From the NCBI RefSeq assembly GCF_011058215.1, contig NZ_JAALFG010000001.1:129001-193000 (forward strand): a stretch of 64,000 bases of DNA, written 5' to 3'. This DNA comes from Devosia aurantiaca. GTDB lineage: Bacteria; Pseudomonadota; Alphaproteobacteria; Rhizobiales; Devosiaceae. Each line of letters opens with the position of its first letter. The stretch's first letter is position 1. The position numbers were made by a program, and so were the translations under genes. Of this stretch, positions 8,743 through 18,902 are shown piece by piece. Below the pieces are notes generated by a model. It searched no databases, was not told the DNA's origin, and was given only the letters and a program-made list of their open reading frames with translations.

Positions 8743-9834
8743 TTAGCTGACGATGGTGATCTTTTCGGCGGCGCGGGTAATGCCCGTGTAAAGCCAGCGT
8801 GCCCGCTCCTCGCGGAAGACGAAGCTCTCGTCAAAGAGATAAACATTGTCCCACTGGCTGCCCTGCGCCTTGTGGACGGTGAGGCAATAGCCGAAGGTGA
8901 ACTCGTCGAACTGGCGCCGTTCGTTCCAGGACATGGCTTCCTCCTCGCCGGAGAAAAACGCCTTGTGCGTCAGCACGCGCGTCTCACCCTTGCCCTCGTC
9001 ATCGGCCAGCATCAGGCTCCATTTGCCGTTGGACCGCCGCGTCGTGTCCGTGACGATCCAGATTTGCCCGTTCAACAGGCGCTTGCGTGGATTGTTCCTG
9101 AGGCAGACCATGCGGTCGCCCACGACCGGCTCGTGAAACGGCAGGCCACGCAGTTCGCGTAAACGGTCATTATAGGTCAGCCGTGTCTTGTTGCGGCCCA
9201 CCAGCACCTGATCGGCCTGCATCACCGCATCGCGGTCTACCTTATCGCGGCCGACGACGACGCTTTCGCCATAGCGGCCATGCTCGAGATAGCCACCCTC
9301 ACGCACCGCCATCGACAGCTGGATAATGGGATTGTCCGCCGCCTGCCGGTGGATCTCGGTCAGCATGATGTCGGGCTCGGTGGCGACGAAAAACCCCGCC
9401 CCCTGCACTGGCGGCAGCTGGAAAGGATCGCCGAGCACCAAAACCTTGGTGCCAAAGCTCAGAAGATCGGCCCCGAGCTGTTCGTCCACCATCGAGACTT
9501 CGTCGATGACGATGAGGTCGGCATCTGCCGCCGGCGATTCCGGATCAAGGACGAAGCGTGGCTCGCCCTCCTTTTCGCTTACCAGCGTATAGATCAGCGA
9601 ATGGATGGTCTGCGCGCCCTTGCAGCCGCGCTTGCGCATGACCATCGCCGCCTTGCCGGTGAAGGCCGCATATTTGACGGTCCGCACATCCTGCGCCAGA
9701 TGCACGGCCAGCGTCGACTTGCCCGTCCCCGCCCAACCGAACAGGCGAAACACCTGCGGCCCATTCCGATCCTTGAGCCATTTGGAGACGGCGACCAGCG
9801 CCGCGTCCTGCTGCGAGGACCAGACCGGCACCAT
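8743..9834 (-). CDS. RecD-like ATP-dependent DNA helicase (SF1B)
   Basis: 363-aa superfamily 1 helicase, resembling the core of RecD2 or phage Dda rather than full-length RecD. Walker A is GWAGTGKST (about residues 34-42), Walker B VIDEVSM, followed by GDPFQLPPV, then motifs V/VI as TVHKAQGSQWDNVYL and YTGITRA. No N-terminal RecD extension or RecB partner is visible. The ATG overlaps the stop of the FAH-family gene (TGATG), so it is expressed with the FAH/aldo-keto reductase operon. A role in DNA repair or replication restart is likely but not specific. Confidence 0.88.
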   Translation of the reverse strand: MVPVWSSQQDAALVAVSKWLKDRNGPQVFRLFGWAGTGKSTLAVHLAQDVRTVKYAAFTGKAAMVMRKRGCKGAQTIHSLIYTLVSEKEGEPRFVLDPESPAADADLIVIDEVSMVDEQLGADLLSFGTKVLVLGDPFQLPPVQGAGFFVATEPDIMLTEIHRQAADNPIIQLSMAVREGGYLEHGRYGESVVVGRDKVDRDAVMQADQVLVGRNKTRLTYNDRLRELRGLPFHEPVVGDRMVCLRNNPRKRLLNGQIWIVTDTTRRSNGKWSLMLADDEGKGETRVLTHKAFFSGEEEAMSWNERRQFDEFTFGYCLTVHKAQGSQWDNVYLFDESFVFREERARWLYTGITRAAEKITIVS

Positions 9835-10520
9835 CAGACGATCGTTGTCCGTACGGTGCCAACGCCTTCTATCGCACCTTCGAGCACGTCACCGCGTGTG
9901 ACGGCACTAACCCCTGCAGGTGTACCGGTCATGATCAGGTCGCCGGCCCGCAGCGTCACGAAGCGGCTAAGCTCGGCAATGGTCTCGGCAACGTTCCAGA
10001 TCTGGTCCCCGAGGTCGCCGCGCTGGCGCTCGTCACCATTGACCCGCAGCGTGATGGCGCCCTGCGCGGGATGGCCGATAAATTCGGCAGGCTCAATCTG
10101 ACCAACGGGCGCCGAATGATCGAAAGCCTTCGCCATCTCCCACGGGCGCCCGGCCTTCTTCGCCATGGCTTGCAGGTCGCGCCGGGTCATGTCGAGCCCG
10201 ACGGCATAGCCATAAACATGGTCCAGCGCGGCATCGACGGCGATATCGCTGCCATCCTTGCCGATCGCCACGACCAGTTCGATTTCGTGATGAAGATCCC
10301 CCGTTTGCGGGGGATAGGGCATGGGCGCGCCGCCGGTGACCACGGCATCCGCAGGCTTGCTGAAAAAGAAGGGAGGATCGCGCTCGTCATTGCCCATCTC
10401 ACGGATGTGCTCGGCATAGTTGCGTCCGACGCAATAGATGCGCCGCACCGCAAATTGGCCGCCCCGTGCGATCGGAATGGCGACCGGCGCCTGCGGCTCG
10501 AACAGAAAAAAATCAGCCAC
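9834..10520 (-). CDS. Fumarylacetoacetate hydrolase (FAH) family protein
   Basis: Metal-dependent hydrolase or decarboxylase of the FAH fold, acting on acylpyruvate-like compounds. The opening segment [11 protein letters not shown] and the metal-binding [11 protein letters not shown] are characteristic, as is the end region [15 protein letters not shown] prefer the GTG at 10520 ([12 protein letters not shown]), which overlaps the preceding aldo/keto reductase stop by 8 nt, over an in-frame ATG at 10538. That gives 228 aa. Substrate not determinable. FAH proteins also complete the L-fucose oxidative route whose other genes are at 29.7-32.8 kb, but this gene is 20 kb away. Confidence 0.85.
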   Translation of the reverse strand: MADFFLFEPQAPVAIPIARGGQFAVRRIYCVGRNYAEHIREMGNDERDPPFFFSKPADAVVTGGAPMPYPPQTGDLHHEIELVVAIGKDGSDIAVDAALDHVYGYAVGLDMTRRDLQAMAKKAGRPWEMAKAFDHSAPVGQIEPAEFIGHPAQGAITLRVNGDERQRGDLGDQIWNVAETIAELSRFVTLRAGDLIMTGTPAGVSAVTRGDVLEGAIEGVGTVRTTIV

Positions 10521-11574
10521 GCTTGAACTCCTCGGCATAGGGGGCGATGAGGTCGAGATCGACCTTGCTCAGCCGGTCCTGCGCGGTGAACGACTGGTGC
10601 CAATACGGGTAGAGCAGCGGCGGACGGCTTACTTCGTCGAGACGCGCCCGTTCTTCGGCACTCAACACCAGGTCGGCAGCAGCGATGTTATCGGCAAACT
10701 GCTTCTCATTGCGCCCGCCGATGATCACTGAGGTCACGCCCGGTCGACCCAGGAGCCAGCTCAGCGCCACCTGCGCGCCAGACACGCCACGCGCTTCGGC
10801 AGTCTCCACCACGACATCGATGATGTCATAGAGCTTGTCCCAATCGTAGACCGGCGGTTCGCGGAAGCCTCCGACATGACGGCCGCTATCCGGCTGGCTG
10901 TCGCGCCGGTATTTGCCCGAAAGCAGGCCGCCAGCCAGCGGCGACCAGACGAGAATACCAAGTCCCTGGTCCTGCCCGATCGGCACCAGTTCGAATTCGG
11001 CATCGCGGGAATACAGCGAATAGTGGATCTGCTGGCTGACGAAGCGTTCGCCATGGCGTGCGCCGGCCGCCATCAGCGCCTTCATGATATGCCAGCCCGA
11101 ATAGTTCGAGCAGCCGATATAGCGAACATGGCCATGGCGCACGAGCGTGTCGAGCGCTTCCATGGTTTCTTCGATCGGCGTCTGCCCGTCCCATTCGTGC
11201 ACCTGATAAAGGTCGATATGGTCGGTCTTGAGCCGCTTGAGGCTGGCCTTGCACTGCTCGATGATGTGGTGACGGCTGAGCCCGATCTGGTTGGGGCCCT
11301 CGCCCATCTTGAAGCGCACCTTGGTGGCGACCAGCGCGCGTTCCCGCCGCCCATTCTCGCTCAGCACTTCGCCCAAAATTTCTTCGGAAACGCCGGCATT
11401 GTAGACATTGGCGGTGTCGTAGAAATTGATGCCGGCATCGAGGCACATGTCGACCTGCCGCGCAGCGCCCGCCTGATCGGTGTTGCCGATCCGCTCGCTG
11501 CCGCCAAAAGTCATGGTTCCCATGGTCATCACCGAGACCTTGAGGCCCGAGCGTCCCAGCAATCGATATTCCAC
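10513..11574 (-). CDS. Aldo/keto reductase
   Basis: NAD(P)H-dependent oxidoreductase with a TIM-barrel AKR fold, 353 aa. The catalytic tetrad is visible as Asp/Tyr in FYDTANVYN, Lys in ATKVRF and His in YQVHEWDG. The cofactor loop includes [13 protein letters not shown] chose GTG 11574 because AAAGGAGG stands about 6 nt upstream; a longer in-frame start at 11619 has no such RBS. First gene of an operon with the FAH-family and helicase genes. Substrate unknown. Confidence 0.88.
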   Translation of the reverse strand: MEYRLLGRSGLKVSVMTMGTMTFGGSERIGNTDQAGAARQVDMCLDAGINFYDTANVYNAGVSEEILGEVLSENGRRERALVATKVRFKMGEGPNQIGLSRHHIIEQCKASLKRLKTDHIDLYQVHEWDGQTPIEETMEALDTLVRHGHVRYIGCSNYSGWHIMKALMAAGARHGERFVSQQIHYSLYSRDAEFELVPIGQDQGLGILVWSPLAGGLLSGKYRRDSQPDSGRHVGGFREPPVYDWDKLYDIIDVVVETAEARGVSGAQVALSWLLGRPGVTSVIIGGRNEKQFADNIAAADLVLSAEERARLDEVSRPPLLYPYWHQSFTAQDRLSKVDLDLIAPYAEEFKRG

Positions 11575-11669
11575 GAGATTCCTCCTTTGTTCTTGGCGCT
11601 CAAGGGCTAAAGCTTCCATTCGTGGCGGTCAACAGAACTTCACCGTTTCACGCGCGCTTCTGCTAAAGG

Positions 11670-12548
11670 GTGCCGACCTCTTCGAAAGCGCGCCCTTTGC
11701 GTCCGACTTCCATTCTGTTGCCCATCCTGCTTGTCACCCTCGGCATGGTCTTCACGGCGACCGGTTCGAGCTTTGCCAAGCTGCTGTTTCCGCTTGTCGG
11801 CGCGTTCGGCGCGACCGCGCTGAGGCTGACGCTTGCAGCAATAGTGCTGCTGCTCGTCTTCCGGCCATGGCGGTTCAAGTTGACCCGCCTGCAGATTCGC
11901 AGCGTCCTGCTTTATGGCGGCATGATGGGCGCCATGAATCTCTTCTTCTATGCTGCCATCGAGCATATCCCGCTCGGCGTTGCCGTGGCGCTCGAATTTA
12001 CCGGTCCGCTTTCCGTTGCTCTGTTCGGAGCACGAAAGCCTTTGGACTTCTTCTGGATCGCCCTGGCGCTTGTGGGCTTCGCCTCGCTTTTGCCGTGGTC
12101 GCAAACGTCCGGTGACATCTCGCCCTTCGGCATAGCCCTAGCCCTTTGCGCCGGCGCTTGTTGGGCCGGTTACATCATCTACGGGCAGCGTGCCGGAACG
12201 GGCGGCGGGCCTCATATCGCAGCGCTCGGCGTCACCGCGGCGGCAACGATTGCCTTGCCACTGGGCATTATCACCACCGGCCCTGCTTTGTTCGATCCTG
12301 CCGTGTTGCCGCTGGGATTTGCGGTCGCTCTTTTGTCGAGCGCTATTCCCTATGCCCTCGACATGGTCGCGTTGCCCCATATTCCGGCGCGTCTCTTCGG
12401 TATCCTGATGAGCGGGCAACCGGCCTTGGCTGCGCTTACGGGACTAATTGTCCTGAACGAAACACTCTCGGTTCTGCAGATCGCAGGTATCGCTGCGATT
12501 ATTGCAGCTTCAATCGGCGCAACGCTCACCATCGCGCGCCACAGCTGA
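11670..12548 (+). CDS. EamA/RhtA-type inner-membrane exporter
   Basis: About 292 aa with ten predicted TM helices in two EamA repeats, for example LLPILLVTLGMVFTATGSSF and the C-terminal GIAAIIAASIGATL. The spacing and motifs (EFTGPLSVALFG, LSSAIPYALDMVAL) fit RhtA, the threonine/homoserine exporter of E. coli. GTG at 11670 is the longest start; its RBS is too close, so a start a few codons later is possible. Monocistronic, divergent from the aldo/keto reductase. Confidence 0.8.
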   Translation: MPTSSKARPLRPTSILLPILLVTLGMVFTATGSSFAKLLFPLVGAFGATALRLTLAAIVLLLVFRPWRFKLTRLQIRSVLLYGGMMGAMNLFFYAAIEHIPLGVAVALEFTGPLSVALFGARKPLDFFWIALALVGFASLLPWSQTSGDISPFGIALALCAGACWAGYIIYGQRAGTGGGPHIAALGVTAAATIALPLGIITTGPALFDPAVLPLGFAVALLSSAIPYALDMVALPHIPARLFGILMSGQPALAALTGLIVLNETLSVLQIAGIAAIIAASIGATLTIARHS

Positions 12549-12609
12549 CATCTTGGAATTAGGGCAAGAGCGGAGCATAGTCATCGCCGCAAACGATTGA
12601 GGGGTCGAC

Positions 12610-13005
12610 ATGCTCTACGCCATCCTGTGCTATAACGAGGAAAAAGTGGTCTCCAGCTGGACTCCGGCTGAAGACGCGGCCTGCATGGAGCGCCTTGCCG
12701 CTGTGCAGCAGGGCATGAGCGCCAAGGGCAAGCTCGGACCCGTCGTCCGCCTCGTCAACACCGACGAAGCCATGACGCTGCGCAAGATGAACGGCGAGCA
12801 CGTCGTCTTCGATGGCCCCTTTGCCGAAACCAAGGAACAGTTCTTGGGCTTCTACGTCGCCGATTGCGATAACATGGATGAAGCGCTCGACTTCGCCAAG
12901 CAACTCGCCGTCGCCAATCCGGGTGTCGGCTCCTATGAGATCCGCCCGCTTCGCTATTTCGGCGACAACAAGCTCGCCAAGCCCCAACTGCTGGCCGTCG
13001 GCTAA
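12610..13005 (+). CDS. YCII-related (DGPF motif) protein
   Basis: 131-aa ferredoxin-fold protein of the YCII/DGPF family, with the diagnostic motif FDGPFAETKEQFLGFYV around residues 67-83. The biochemical role of the family is poorly defined; members often accompany ECF sigma factors, but none is present here. It begins a three-gene plus-strand run with the SMP-30 lactonase and SDR genes, spaced 12 nt from the former. Confidence 0.85.
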   Translation: MLYAILCYNEEKVVSSWTPAEDAACMERLAAVQQGMSAKGKLGPVVRLVNTDEAMTLRKMNGEHVVFDGPFAETKEQFLGFYVADCDNMDEALDFAKQLAVANPGVGSYEIRPLRYFGDNKLAKPQLLAVG

Positions 13006-13017
13006 AACAGAGGCATC

Positions 13018-13914
13018 ATGCTCGCAAAGGATTTCGTGGTCGAAGACACTCGCTTCGAGCGACTGGTCTTGGGCAATGTCGCTGTCGAAAAGCTCTATAC
13101 CGGGTCTCGCTGGGCTGAGGGGCCGGCCTATTTTGCTGCCGGCAAATACCTGCTCTGGTCGGACATCCCGAATAACCGCCTGCTGCGTTTCGACGAAACC
13201 GACAACTCGGTTTCCGTTTTCCAGCAGCCCTCCAACCATCAGAACGGCCACACCGTCGATGCCCAGGGCCGCTTGATCTCCTGCGAACACCTCGGCCGCT
13301 GCGTGTCGATGATCGACCATGATGGCAAGCGCGTCATCTTGGCTGACCACTTCAACGGCAAAAAGCTCAATTCGCCCAACGATGTCGTGGTCAAGTCCGA
13401 CGGCTCGATCTGGTTTACCGACCCAAGCTACGGCATCGACACCGACTATGAAGGCGACCAGGCCCCGAGCGAGCAGGATGGCTGCTACGTCTATCGAATC
13501 GATCCCGATGGAACCCTGGCCGCTGTGGCGACCGACTTCGTGCGGCCGAACGGCCTTGCTTTCTCGCCGGATGAGAGCGTGCTCTACATCAGCGACACCG
13601 GCGTGAGCCCGAGCCATATTCGGGCCCTCAGCGTCGATGATGACGGCAAGATGCTGGGTCATTCCCATGTTTTCGCCAGTTGCGAGATCGGCGGCTTCGA
13701 CGGTTTTCGCGTCGATCAACACGGCAATGTCTGGACCAGCGCTGGCGATGGCGTCCACTGCTACGCGCCGGACGGCACGCGCCTTGGACGCATCCTGATC
13801 CCCGAGGTCGTCGCCAATGTCGAATTCGGCGGACCCAAGCGCAACCGGCTCTTCATCGCTGCCACCACCTCGCTTTATGCGGTCTACCTCAACACAAGGC
13901 CGGTGCACCCATGA
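13018..13914 (+). CDS. SMP-30/gluconolactonase/LRE family lactonase
   Basis: Six-bladed beta-propeller hydrolase, probably opening a sugar lactone; 298 aa. Family motifs seen are GSRWAEGPAYFAAG near the N-terminus (metal-binding Glu), LNSPNDVVVKSDGSIWFTDP and RPNGLAFSPDE, which carry the Asn and Asp metal ligands. Its stop overlaps the start of the SDR gene (ATGA), so the two enzymes are coupled, consistent with oxidation of a sugar to a lactone followed by hydrolysis. Which sugar is unknown. Confidence 0.9.
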   Translation: MLAKDFVVEDTRFERLVLGNVAVEKLYTGSRWAEGPAYFAAGKYLLWSDIPNNRLLRFDETDNSVSVFQQPSNHQNGHTVDAQGRLISCEHLGRCVSMIDHDGKRVILADHFNGKKLNSPNDVVVKSDGSIWFTDPSYGIDTDYEGDQAPSEQDGCYVYRIDPDGTLAAVATDFVRPNGLAFSPDESVLYISDTGVSPSHIRALSVDDDGKMLGHSHVFASCEIGGFDGFRVDQHGNVWTSAGDGVHCYAPDGTRLGRILIPEVVANVEFGGPKRNRLFIAATTSLYAVYLNTRPVHP

Positions 13915-14651
13915 GTGATCGCGTCGCGCTCGTCACCGGCGCCACGTCCGGTATTGGCAGAGCAACCGCCATTGGGCTTGCCGCGGCGGGCTATCGCGTC
14001 GCCGCGCTTGGCCGCCGGGATGATGCGCTCCAAAGTCTTGTCTCAGATCACCCGATTGCATTTGCTCAGGCTTGCGACGTCACCGACCGAGCAGATGTCG
14101 CCCGCTACTTTGCCGGCATGCAGAAAGCGCTTGGTCGCCTCGACCTGGTCTTCAACAATGCGGGGCGATCGGCGCCTACTGCCAATTTTGGGGACATCGA
14201 CCCCGGCGACTGGGATGGCGTCATCGACGTCAACCTCACCGGCGCCTTCAACATAGCCCATGCCGCCTTTCGGGCCATGCGCGACCAGAACCCGCAAGGC
14301 GGCCGCATCATCAACAATGGCTCGATCTCGGCCCGTGTGCCGCGCCCGCACGCTGCGGCCTATGCGGTCAGTAAGCACGCCATCACCGGCCTCACCAAGG
14401 CCATCTCCCTGGATGGCCGCGCCTATTCCATCGCCTGCGGGCAGATTGATATCGGCAATGTCGCAACCGACATGACGGCAGCCATGACCGGTGGCGTTTT
14501 GCAGCCCGACGGACGCACCATGCCCGAGCCGACTTTTGAGCTTCGCCACGTGGTCGATGCCGTGCTCTACATGGCCGGCCTGCCGCTTGAAGCCAATGTG
14601 CAGTTCATGACCGTCATGGCCACCAACATGCCCTTTATCGGCCGCGGCTAG
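13911..14651 (+). CDS. Short-chain dehydrogenase/reductase (SDR)
   Basis: 246-aa NAD(P)-dependent oxidoreductase. Cofactor motif TGATSGIG, NNAG as FNNAGRSA, catalytic Ser in NGSISARVPRPH and Tyr/Lys in YAVSKHA. It overlaps the lactonase stop by 4 nt (ATGA at 13911), fixing the start. Probably paired with the lactonase in oxidising a sugar or polyol. Its 3' end overlaps the convergent GntR gene by 4 nt. Confidence 0.9.
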   Translation: MSDRVALVTGATSGIGRATAIGLAAAGYRVAALGRRDDALQSLVSDHPIAFAQACDVTDRADVARYFAGMQKALGRLDLVFNNAGRSAPTANFGDIDPGDWDGVIDVNLTGAFNIAHAAFRAMRDQNPQGGRIINNGSISARVPRPHAAAYAVSKHAITGLTKAISLDGRAYSIACGQIDIGNVATDMTAAMTGGVLQPDGRTMPEPTFELRHVVDAVLYMAGLPLEANVQFMTVMATNMPFIGRG

Positions 14652-15331
14652 AGCGCTTCGGGATTGGCAGCAAGGCCGTTGCGGGCCGTGGCGATGTGCC
14701 GGCGCATCAACATTTCGGCCAGCTCCTCATCCCCATCGGCAATGGCGTCGACGATGCGCTCATGCTCCACCAGCGCGCGCTGCGCCCGACCGGGGACGAT
14801 CTGGTGGCGCATGCGGAAAAGCCGAAAAAGCGTGTAATATTCGCCACATAGAAGGTCGAACAGCGACTGGCTGCGAGCGATGCGGGCGATCAGGAAGTGG
14901 AAATCCGAATTGGCGGTGTCCTGCCAATAAAGCATGGCATCGGGCCGGTCGAGCGCCCTGGCATGCTTGGCGAGCATGGCGCGGACCTCGACAATGTCTT
15001 CGGCAGTGGCGTGACGCGCCGCCTCCCGTGCCGCAAGCCCTTCCAGAACCTCGCGAATTCTAAAGAGTTCGTCGGCCGCCTCGCGCGTTGGAACGATGAC
15101 GCGCACGCCTTGCCGCGGCAGGCGGGTGACGAGCTTACGCTCCTCGAGCCTCCTTATCGCCTCGCGCAAGGGCCCGCGGCTGACGCCATATTGGGTAGCC
15201 AGCCGCGGTTCGCTGAGCTTGCTACCGGGCGCGATCTGCCCGGTAACGATGGCCTCGCAGAGCTGCTTGAAGAGGCTGTCAGCTAGCAAACTGCTAGCGT
15301 CCATGTCCAAATCTGCGGCACCTGGAGGCAT
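14648..15331 (-). CDS. GntR family (FCD-type) transcriptional regulator of the prp/tct locus
   Basis: 227 aa. N-terminal winged helix with SRGPLREAIRRLEERKLV (recognition region) and a C-terminal all-helical FCD ligand domain. It is the last gene of the minus-strand run tctC-tctB-tctA-mmgE-gntR. A methylcitrate or other (tri)carboxylate effector would fit this context but is inference. Likely operators are the TGTNNACA dyads in the tctC/prpC intergenic region. Start ATG 15331; ATG 15304 is an alternative. Confidence 0.85.
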   Translation of the reverse strand: MPPGAADLDMDASSLLADSLFKQLCEAIVTGQIAPGSKLSEPRLATQYGVSRGPLREAIRRLEERKLVTRLPRQGVRVIVPTREAADELFRIREVLEGLAAREAARHATAEDIVEVRAMLAKHARALDRPDAMLYWQDTANSDFHFLIARIARSQSLFDLLCGEYYTLFRLFRMRHQIVPGRAQRALVEHERIVDAIADGDEELAEMLMRRHIATARNGLAANPEAL

Positions 15332-15343
15332 TTTGTGCAGGAC

Positions 15344-16861
15344 TTAGAGGCCGTGGTCGAAAATGCCCTGGCCGGTGGGCTGGGACGGCGTGACCGCACC
15401 GGACTTGAGCACCGGAAGCAGCGCATCGAGACCCCCGGCCGGGAGGCCGGCATAGCCCTTGGCGGCGTCGAGGAAGCTCTGCCGTTCGGCGTCGCCGAGC
15501 TCGTCGCGCGTCAGGCTCTCGAACTTGCCGGCATAGTCCGGCCAGGTCCAGGGAAGGTTGCCATTGGGATGAGCATCGGCCACGCCGCGCTCGCCGGTGA
15601 TCACGCGGCCATCGTCAAGCGTGACGATGATCTTGCCGCCGAAGGCGCGCTTGTCCGGATCAGGGTCGAGGTAGCGCGTGGTCCAGGTGGGTTCTTCCAC
15701 CGTCCGGATCTTGTGCCAGAGGGCAACGGTCGAAGGCGTGCGGGCACGCTCGCGGGTATAGCTGTCGACATGATGCCATTTGCGGTCTTCGAGCGCGACC
15801 GCAAGAATATACATGATCGAATGATCGAGCGTTTCGCGGCTGGCTTCCGGATCCATCTTCTGCGGGTCGTTGGCGCCGGTGCCGATGACGTTGTGCGTAT
15901 GGTGGCTGGTCTCGAGGAGGATGTCCTTGACCTGGCCGAGATCGCCGATCTGGCTGGAAAGATCGATCGCAAGATCGATCAGCGCCTGCGCCTGATATTC
16001 GGCGGAATGAGCCTTGGTATAGGTCTCCATGATGCCGCGCGGGCTTTCGCCGGGCGTCGGGAGTGACACCTGGTAGGCATCGTTCTTGCCGCCGAGCATC
16101 CAGGCAATGACGGAATCTTCGCCCTCATAAATCGGCGAGGGCGACTTCTCGCCCCGCATGGCGCGGTCGACGCATTCGATCGCAAGCTTGCCTGAAAAGC
16201 CCGGAACATAGGCTTTCCAGGAGCTGATTTCGCCTTTGCGGGATTGGCGGGTGGAAAAGGAGAGGTGCACCGCCTGGTTGACGGCCTGGAAGATCACTTC
16301 TGTCGACAATCCGAGCATGGCGCCGATCGCGGCGGTGGTGGCGGGTGCCAGGTGCGCGACGTGGTCCTTCTTGTATTTGTGCAGCGAAATGGCCTTCACC
16401 AGCGCCACATGCACTTCATAGGTCACGGCGATGCCGCGCGCCAAAGCTGCGCCATCAAGACCCATCTGCTGCGCCACCGCAATCAGCGGCGAAATGGCGT
16501 CGCCCGGATGCGAGTAGTCGGCGGCGAGGAAGGTGTCGTGATAGTCGAGCTCGCGTACCGCCGTGGCATTGGCCCAGGCCGCCCATTCGGCATCGACGCG
16601 AACACCGGAAAGACCGTAGAGGGTCGCGCCACCCTTGCGCGGATGGGCCAGCGCCATGGCACGCGCTGCAGCGACTGGAGCGCGGTTGATCGCGGCCAGC
16701 GCCACGCTGGCATTGTCGACGATACGGCAGGCGATCATCTCGGACACATCGGCATCAAGCGGGCCGCAATTGGCCGCAAACTCGGCAATGTGCCAGGCCA
16801 GCTGCCCTTCGCGGGGCAGGTTGGCGGCTGAGGGATGAACCTTGACGTCGTAGGTCTTCAT
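15344..16861 (-). CDS. prpD: MmgE/PrpD family dehydratase (2-methylcitrate dehydratase-like)
   Basis: 505-aa cytoplasmic enzyme of the MmgE/PrpD family, expected to dehydrate 2-methylcitrate to 2-methyl-cis-aconitate. Conserved segments include RELDYHDTFLAADYSHPGD, the family active-site region, and HKYKKDHVAHLAPA. Start ATG 16861 (MKTYDVKVHP) has AAGGA upstream; the ORF extends further in frame but without family similarity. Linked to tctABC and divergent from prpC and prpB, which supply the preceding and following steps. The acnD/prpF variant of the pathway is not seen. Confidence 0.85.
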   Translation of the reverse strand: MKTYDVKVHPSAANLPREGQLAWHIAEFAANCGPLDADVSEMIACRIVDNASVALAAINRAPVAAARAMALAHPRKGGATLYGLSGVRVDAEWAAWANATAVRELDYHDTFLAADYSHPGDAISPLIAVAQQMGLDGAALARGIAVTYEVHVALVKAISLHKYKKDHVAHLAPATTAAIGAMLGLSTEVIFQAVNQAVHLSFSTRQSRKGEISSWKAYVPGFSGKLAIECVDRAMRGEKSPSPIYEGEDSVIAWMLGGKNDAYQVSLPTPGESPRGIMETYTKAHSAEYQAQALIDLAIDLSSQIGDLGQVKDILLETSHHTHNVIGTGANDPQKMDPEASRETLDHSIMYILAVALEDRKWHHVDSYTRERARTPSTVALWHKIRTVEEPTWTTRYLDPDPDKRAFGGKIIVTLDDGRVITGERGVADAHPNGNLPWTWPDYAGKFESLTRDELGDAERQSFLDAAKGYAGLPAGGLDALLPVLKSGAVTPSQPTGQGIFDHGL

Positions 16862-16886
16862 TGGGTCGTTGTCCTTAGGAGAAAGA

Positions 16887-18374
16887 TCAGGCGTGTGCGC
16901 GCAAGCGCTTGAGGAGGATCGGCAGCGCCAAAAGCAGCACGGCGATGGTGAGAAGAATGGCCGAAAGCGGGGTCGAGACCAGCACCATCGGATTGCCCTG
17001 GCCTGCCGCAAGCGCCGTGCGCAGCTGGTTTTCGGCCATGGGGCCGAGGATCAACCCAATCAGCACCGGGGCAATGGGGAAGTCGTAGACGCGCATCACA
17101 TAACCGGCGAGACCGACCACAAACATGATGGCCAGGTCCACCCAGGAACCGGCCAAGCCCCAGACGCCGATCATGGCAAAGACGAGGATGCCGGCATAAA
17201 GCTGCGGTCGCGGGATGCGCAGCAACTGCACCCAGATGCCGACCAGCGGCAGGTTGAGCACCAGGAGCATCACATTGCCCACATAGAGCGAGGCAATGAG
17301 GCCCCAGATCAGCGCCGGGTTCGAGGTGAAGAGGAAGGGGCCGGGCTGGAGGCCATAGTTCTGGAAAGCGGCCAGCAGCACGGCGGCGGTGGCCGACGTG
17401 GGCAGGCCCAGCGTCAGCAGGGGCACGAGGATGCCGGCGGCGGCGGCATTGTTGGCAGCTTCCGGCCCGGCAACGCCCTCGATGGCGCCCTTGCCGAACT
17501 GTTCGGGGTGCTTGGAGAGCTTTCGCTCAAGCGTATAGCTCAGCATGGTCGGGATTTCCGAGCCACTGCCCGGAAGTGCGCCCATGGGGAAGCCGATGGC
17601 GGTGCCGCGCAGCCAGGGTTTCCAGGAGCGGGCAAAATCTTCCCGCGTCATCCAGAGCTTGCCCTTGACCGGCGCCATGACGCCGGGAACGCTGCGATAG
17701 CGGCTGGCGACATAAAGGATTTCGCCCACGGCAAAGAGCGACACCAGCACGACGGTGAGCGCAATACCGCGCAACAGCTGCATATTGCCAAAGGTGAGGC
17801 GCGGCTGCCCGGTCATCGCATCGATGCCGATGACGCCAATGGCTATGCCCAAAAACAGCGAGATGAAGCCGCGCGTGCGCGAGGCACCCATCACCACGGC
17901 AACCGAACAGAAGGCCAGCGCCGTGATGGCGAAATAGTCGGTCGGCTTGAAGTAGAAGGCCAGTTCCGCAACGAAGGGCGCGGCAAAAGTCAGCGCCAGC
18001 GTCGCGAAAGTGCCGGCAACGAAGGAGCCGATGGCCGCGGTCGCCAGCGCCGCGGCGCCGCGACCGGCGCGGGCCATCTTGTTCCCCTCGAGCGCCGTCA
18101 TCATCGAGCCGGCTTCGCCCGGCGTGTTGAGCAGGATCGAGGTGGTGGAGCCGCCATACATGGCGCCATACAGGATGCCGGCGAACATGATGAAGGCCGA
18201 GGTCGGCGCCAGTGCTGTCGTCACCGGCAAAAGCAGCGCGATGGTCAGTGCCGGACCGATACCGGGCAGGATGCCGATGGCGGTGCCGAGCACCGACCCG
18301 ACCAACGCCCACATGAGGTTGACCGGCTGAAGCGCAACGCCAAAGCCTTGCAGAAGAAGCCCGAGAGTATCCAT
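16887..18374 (-). CDS. tctA: Tripartite tricarboxylate transporter, large permease TctA
   Basis: 495-aa polytopic inner-membrane protein, the main channel of the TTT uptake system. Both family signature repeats are visible: [20 protein letters not shown] near residue 30 and [17 protein letters not shown] around residue 260. About ten to twelve TM helices. It lies 3 nt downstream of tctB and 25 nt upstream of the prpD-like gene, so the importer and the dehydratase are co-expressed, suggesting methylcitrate or another carboxylate as cargo. Confidence 0.92.
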   Translation of the reverse strand: MDTLGLLLQGFGVALQPVNLMWALVGSVLGTAIGILPGIGPALTIALLLPVTTALAPTSAFIMFAGILYGAMYGGSTTSILLNTPGEAGSMMTALEGNKMARAGRGAAALATAAIGSFVAGTFATLALTFAAPFVAELAFYFKPTDYFAITALAFCSVAVVMGASRTRGFISLFLGIAIGVIGIDAMTGQPRLTFGNMQLLRGIALTVVLVSLFAVGEILYVASRYRSVPGVMAPVKGKLWMTREDFARSWKPWLRGTAIGFPMGALPGSGSEIPTMLSYTLERKLSKHPEQFGKGAIEGVAGPEAANNAAAAGILVPLLTLGLPTSATAAVLLAAFQNYGLQPGPFLFTSNPALIWGLIASLYVGNVMLLVLNLPLVGIWVQLLRIPRPQLYAGILVFAMIGVWGLAGSWVDLAIMFVVGLAGYVMRVYDFPIAPVLIGLILGPMAENQLRTALAAGQGNPMVLVSTPLSAILLTIAVLLLALPILLKRLRAHA

Positions 18375-18377
18375 GGC

Positions 18378-18815
18378 CTAGAACCCCAGTGGCGGGAAAA
18401 AGCGCCCGAGCTGCAGGCCGAGCTGGCTGAACAGGAACCAGGACGCGCAGGCAAGGATGGCGCCGCAAGTTAGGTCCATCCACCAGCGGCGCGACCCGAA
18501 GGCATTAGCAACGAGGACGAAGGAAAGAGTCGCCGTAAAGGGCATGCCCAGGGGGCCCATCGTCGCGACGGGTACAGCCACGGCGACCAGCGCCGTCAAA
18601 AAGGCGCGCTTGTCCATCTTGGCATCAGCAAGGGCGTCTTCAGCGTCCTGCGGCTGAAAGCTTTCGCCGCGCCAAATCTGGAGAATGAGGATAGCGCCAA
18701 GGATCAGCAGCGCTGCGCCCGAAATGGTCACGAAGAGCCCGGGACCAACGGCAGCATAGCGCGCGCCCTGCGGCAGGCCATAAGCGTTGACCAGCCAGAC
18801 CGCGCCTATGACCAT
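18378..18815 (-). CDS. tctB: Tripartite tricarboxylate transporter, small permease TctB
   Basis: 145 aa with four predicted TM helices, the small membrane subunit of the TTT system. ATG 18815 is the only ATG in frame. Upstream, in-frame codons giving RPYWIGIGL continue the usual TctB N-terminus back toward the tctC stop without an ATG or GTG, so the true start may be a rarer codon or be hidden by a small sequence error. Order tctC-tctB-tctA is canonical. Confidence 0.82.
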   Translation of the reverse strand: MVIGAVWLVNAYGLPQGARYAAVGPGLFVTISGAALLILGAILILQIWRGESFQPQDAEDALADAKMDKRAFLTALVAVAVPVATMGPLGMPFTATLSFVLVANAFGSRRWWMDLTCGAILACASWFLFSQLGLQLGRFFPPLGF

Positions 18816-18902
18816 GAGGCCAATGCCGATCCAGTAGGGACGGGAGGGAGCAGGGCAGCCAGATGGCTGCCCCCTTCCAGAGTGTTCGGCGTCGGGTTGC
18901 CG

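Noticed and set aside
16869..18473. A 534-codon plus-strand frame opposite tctA
   Set aside because: Gln/Arg/His-rich shadow of tctA on the opposite strand, with no domain and no RBS.
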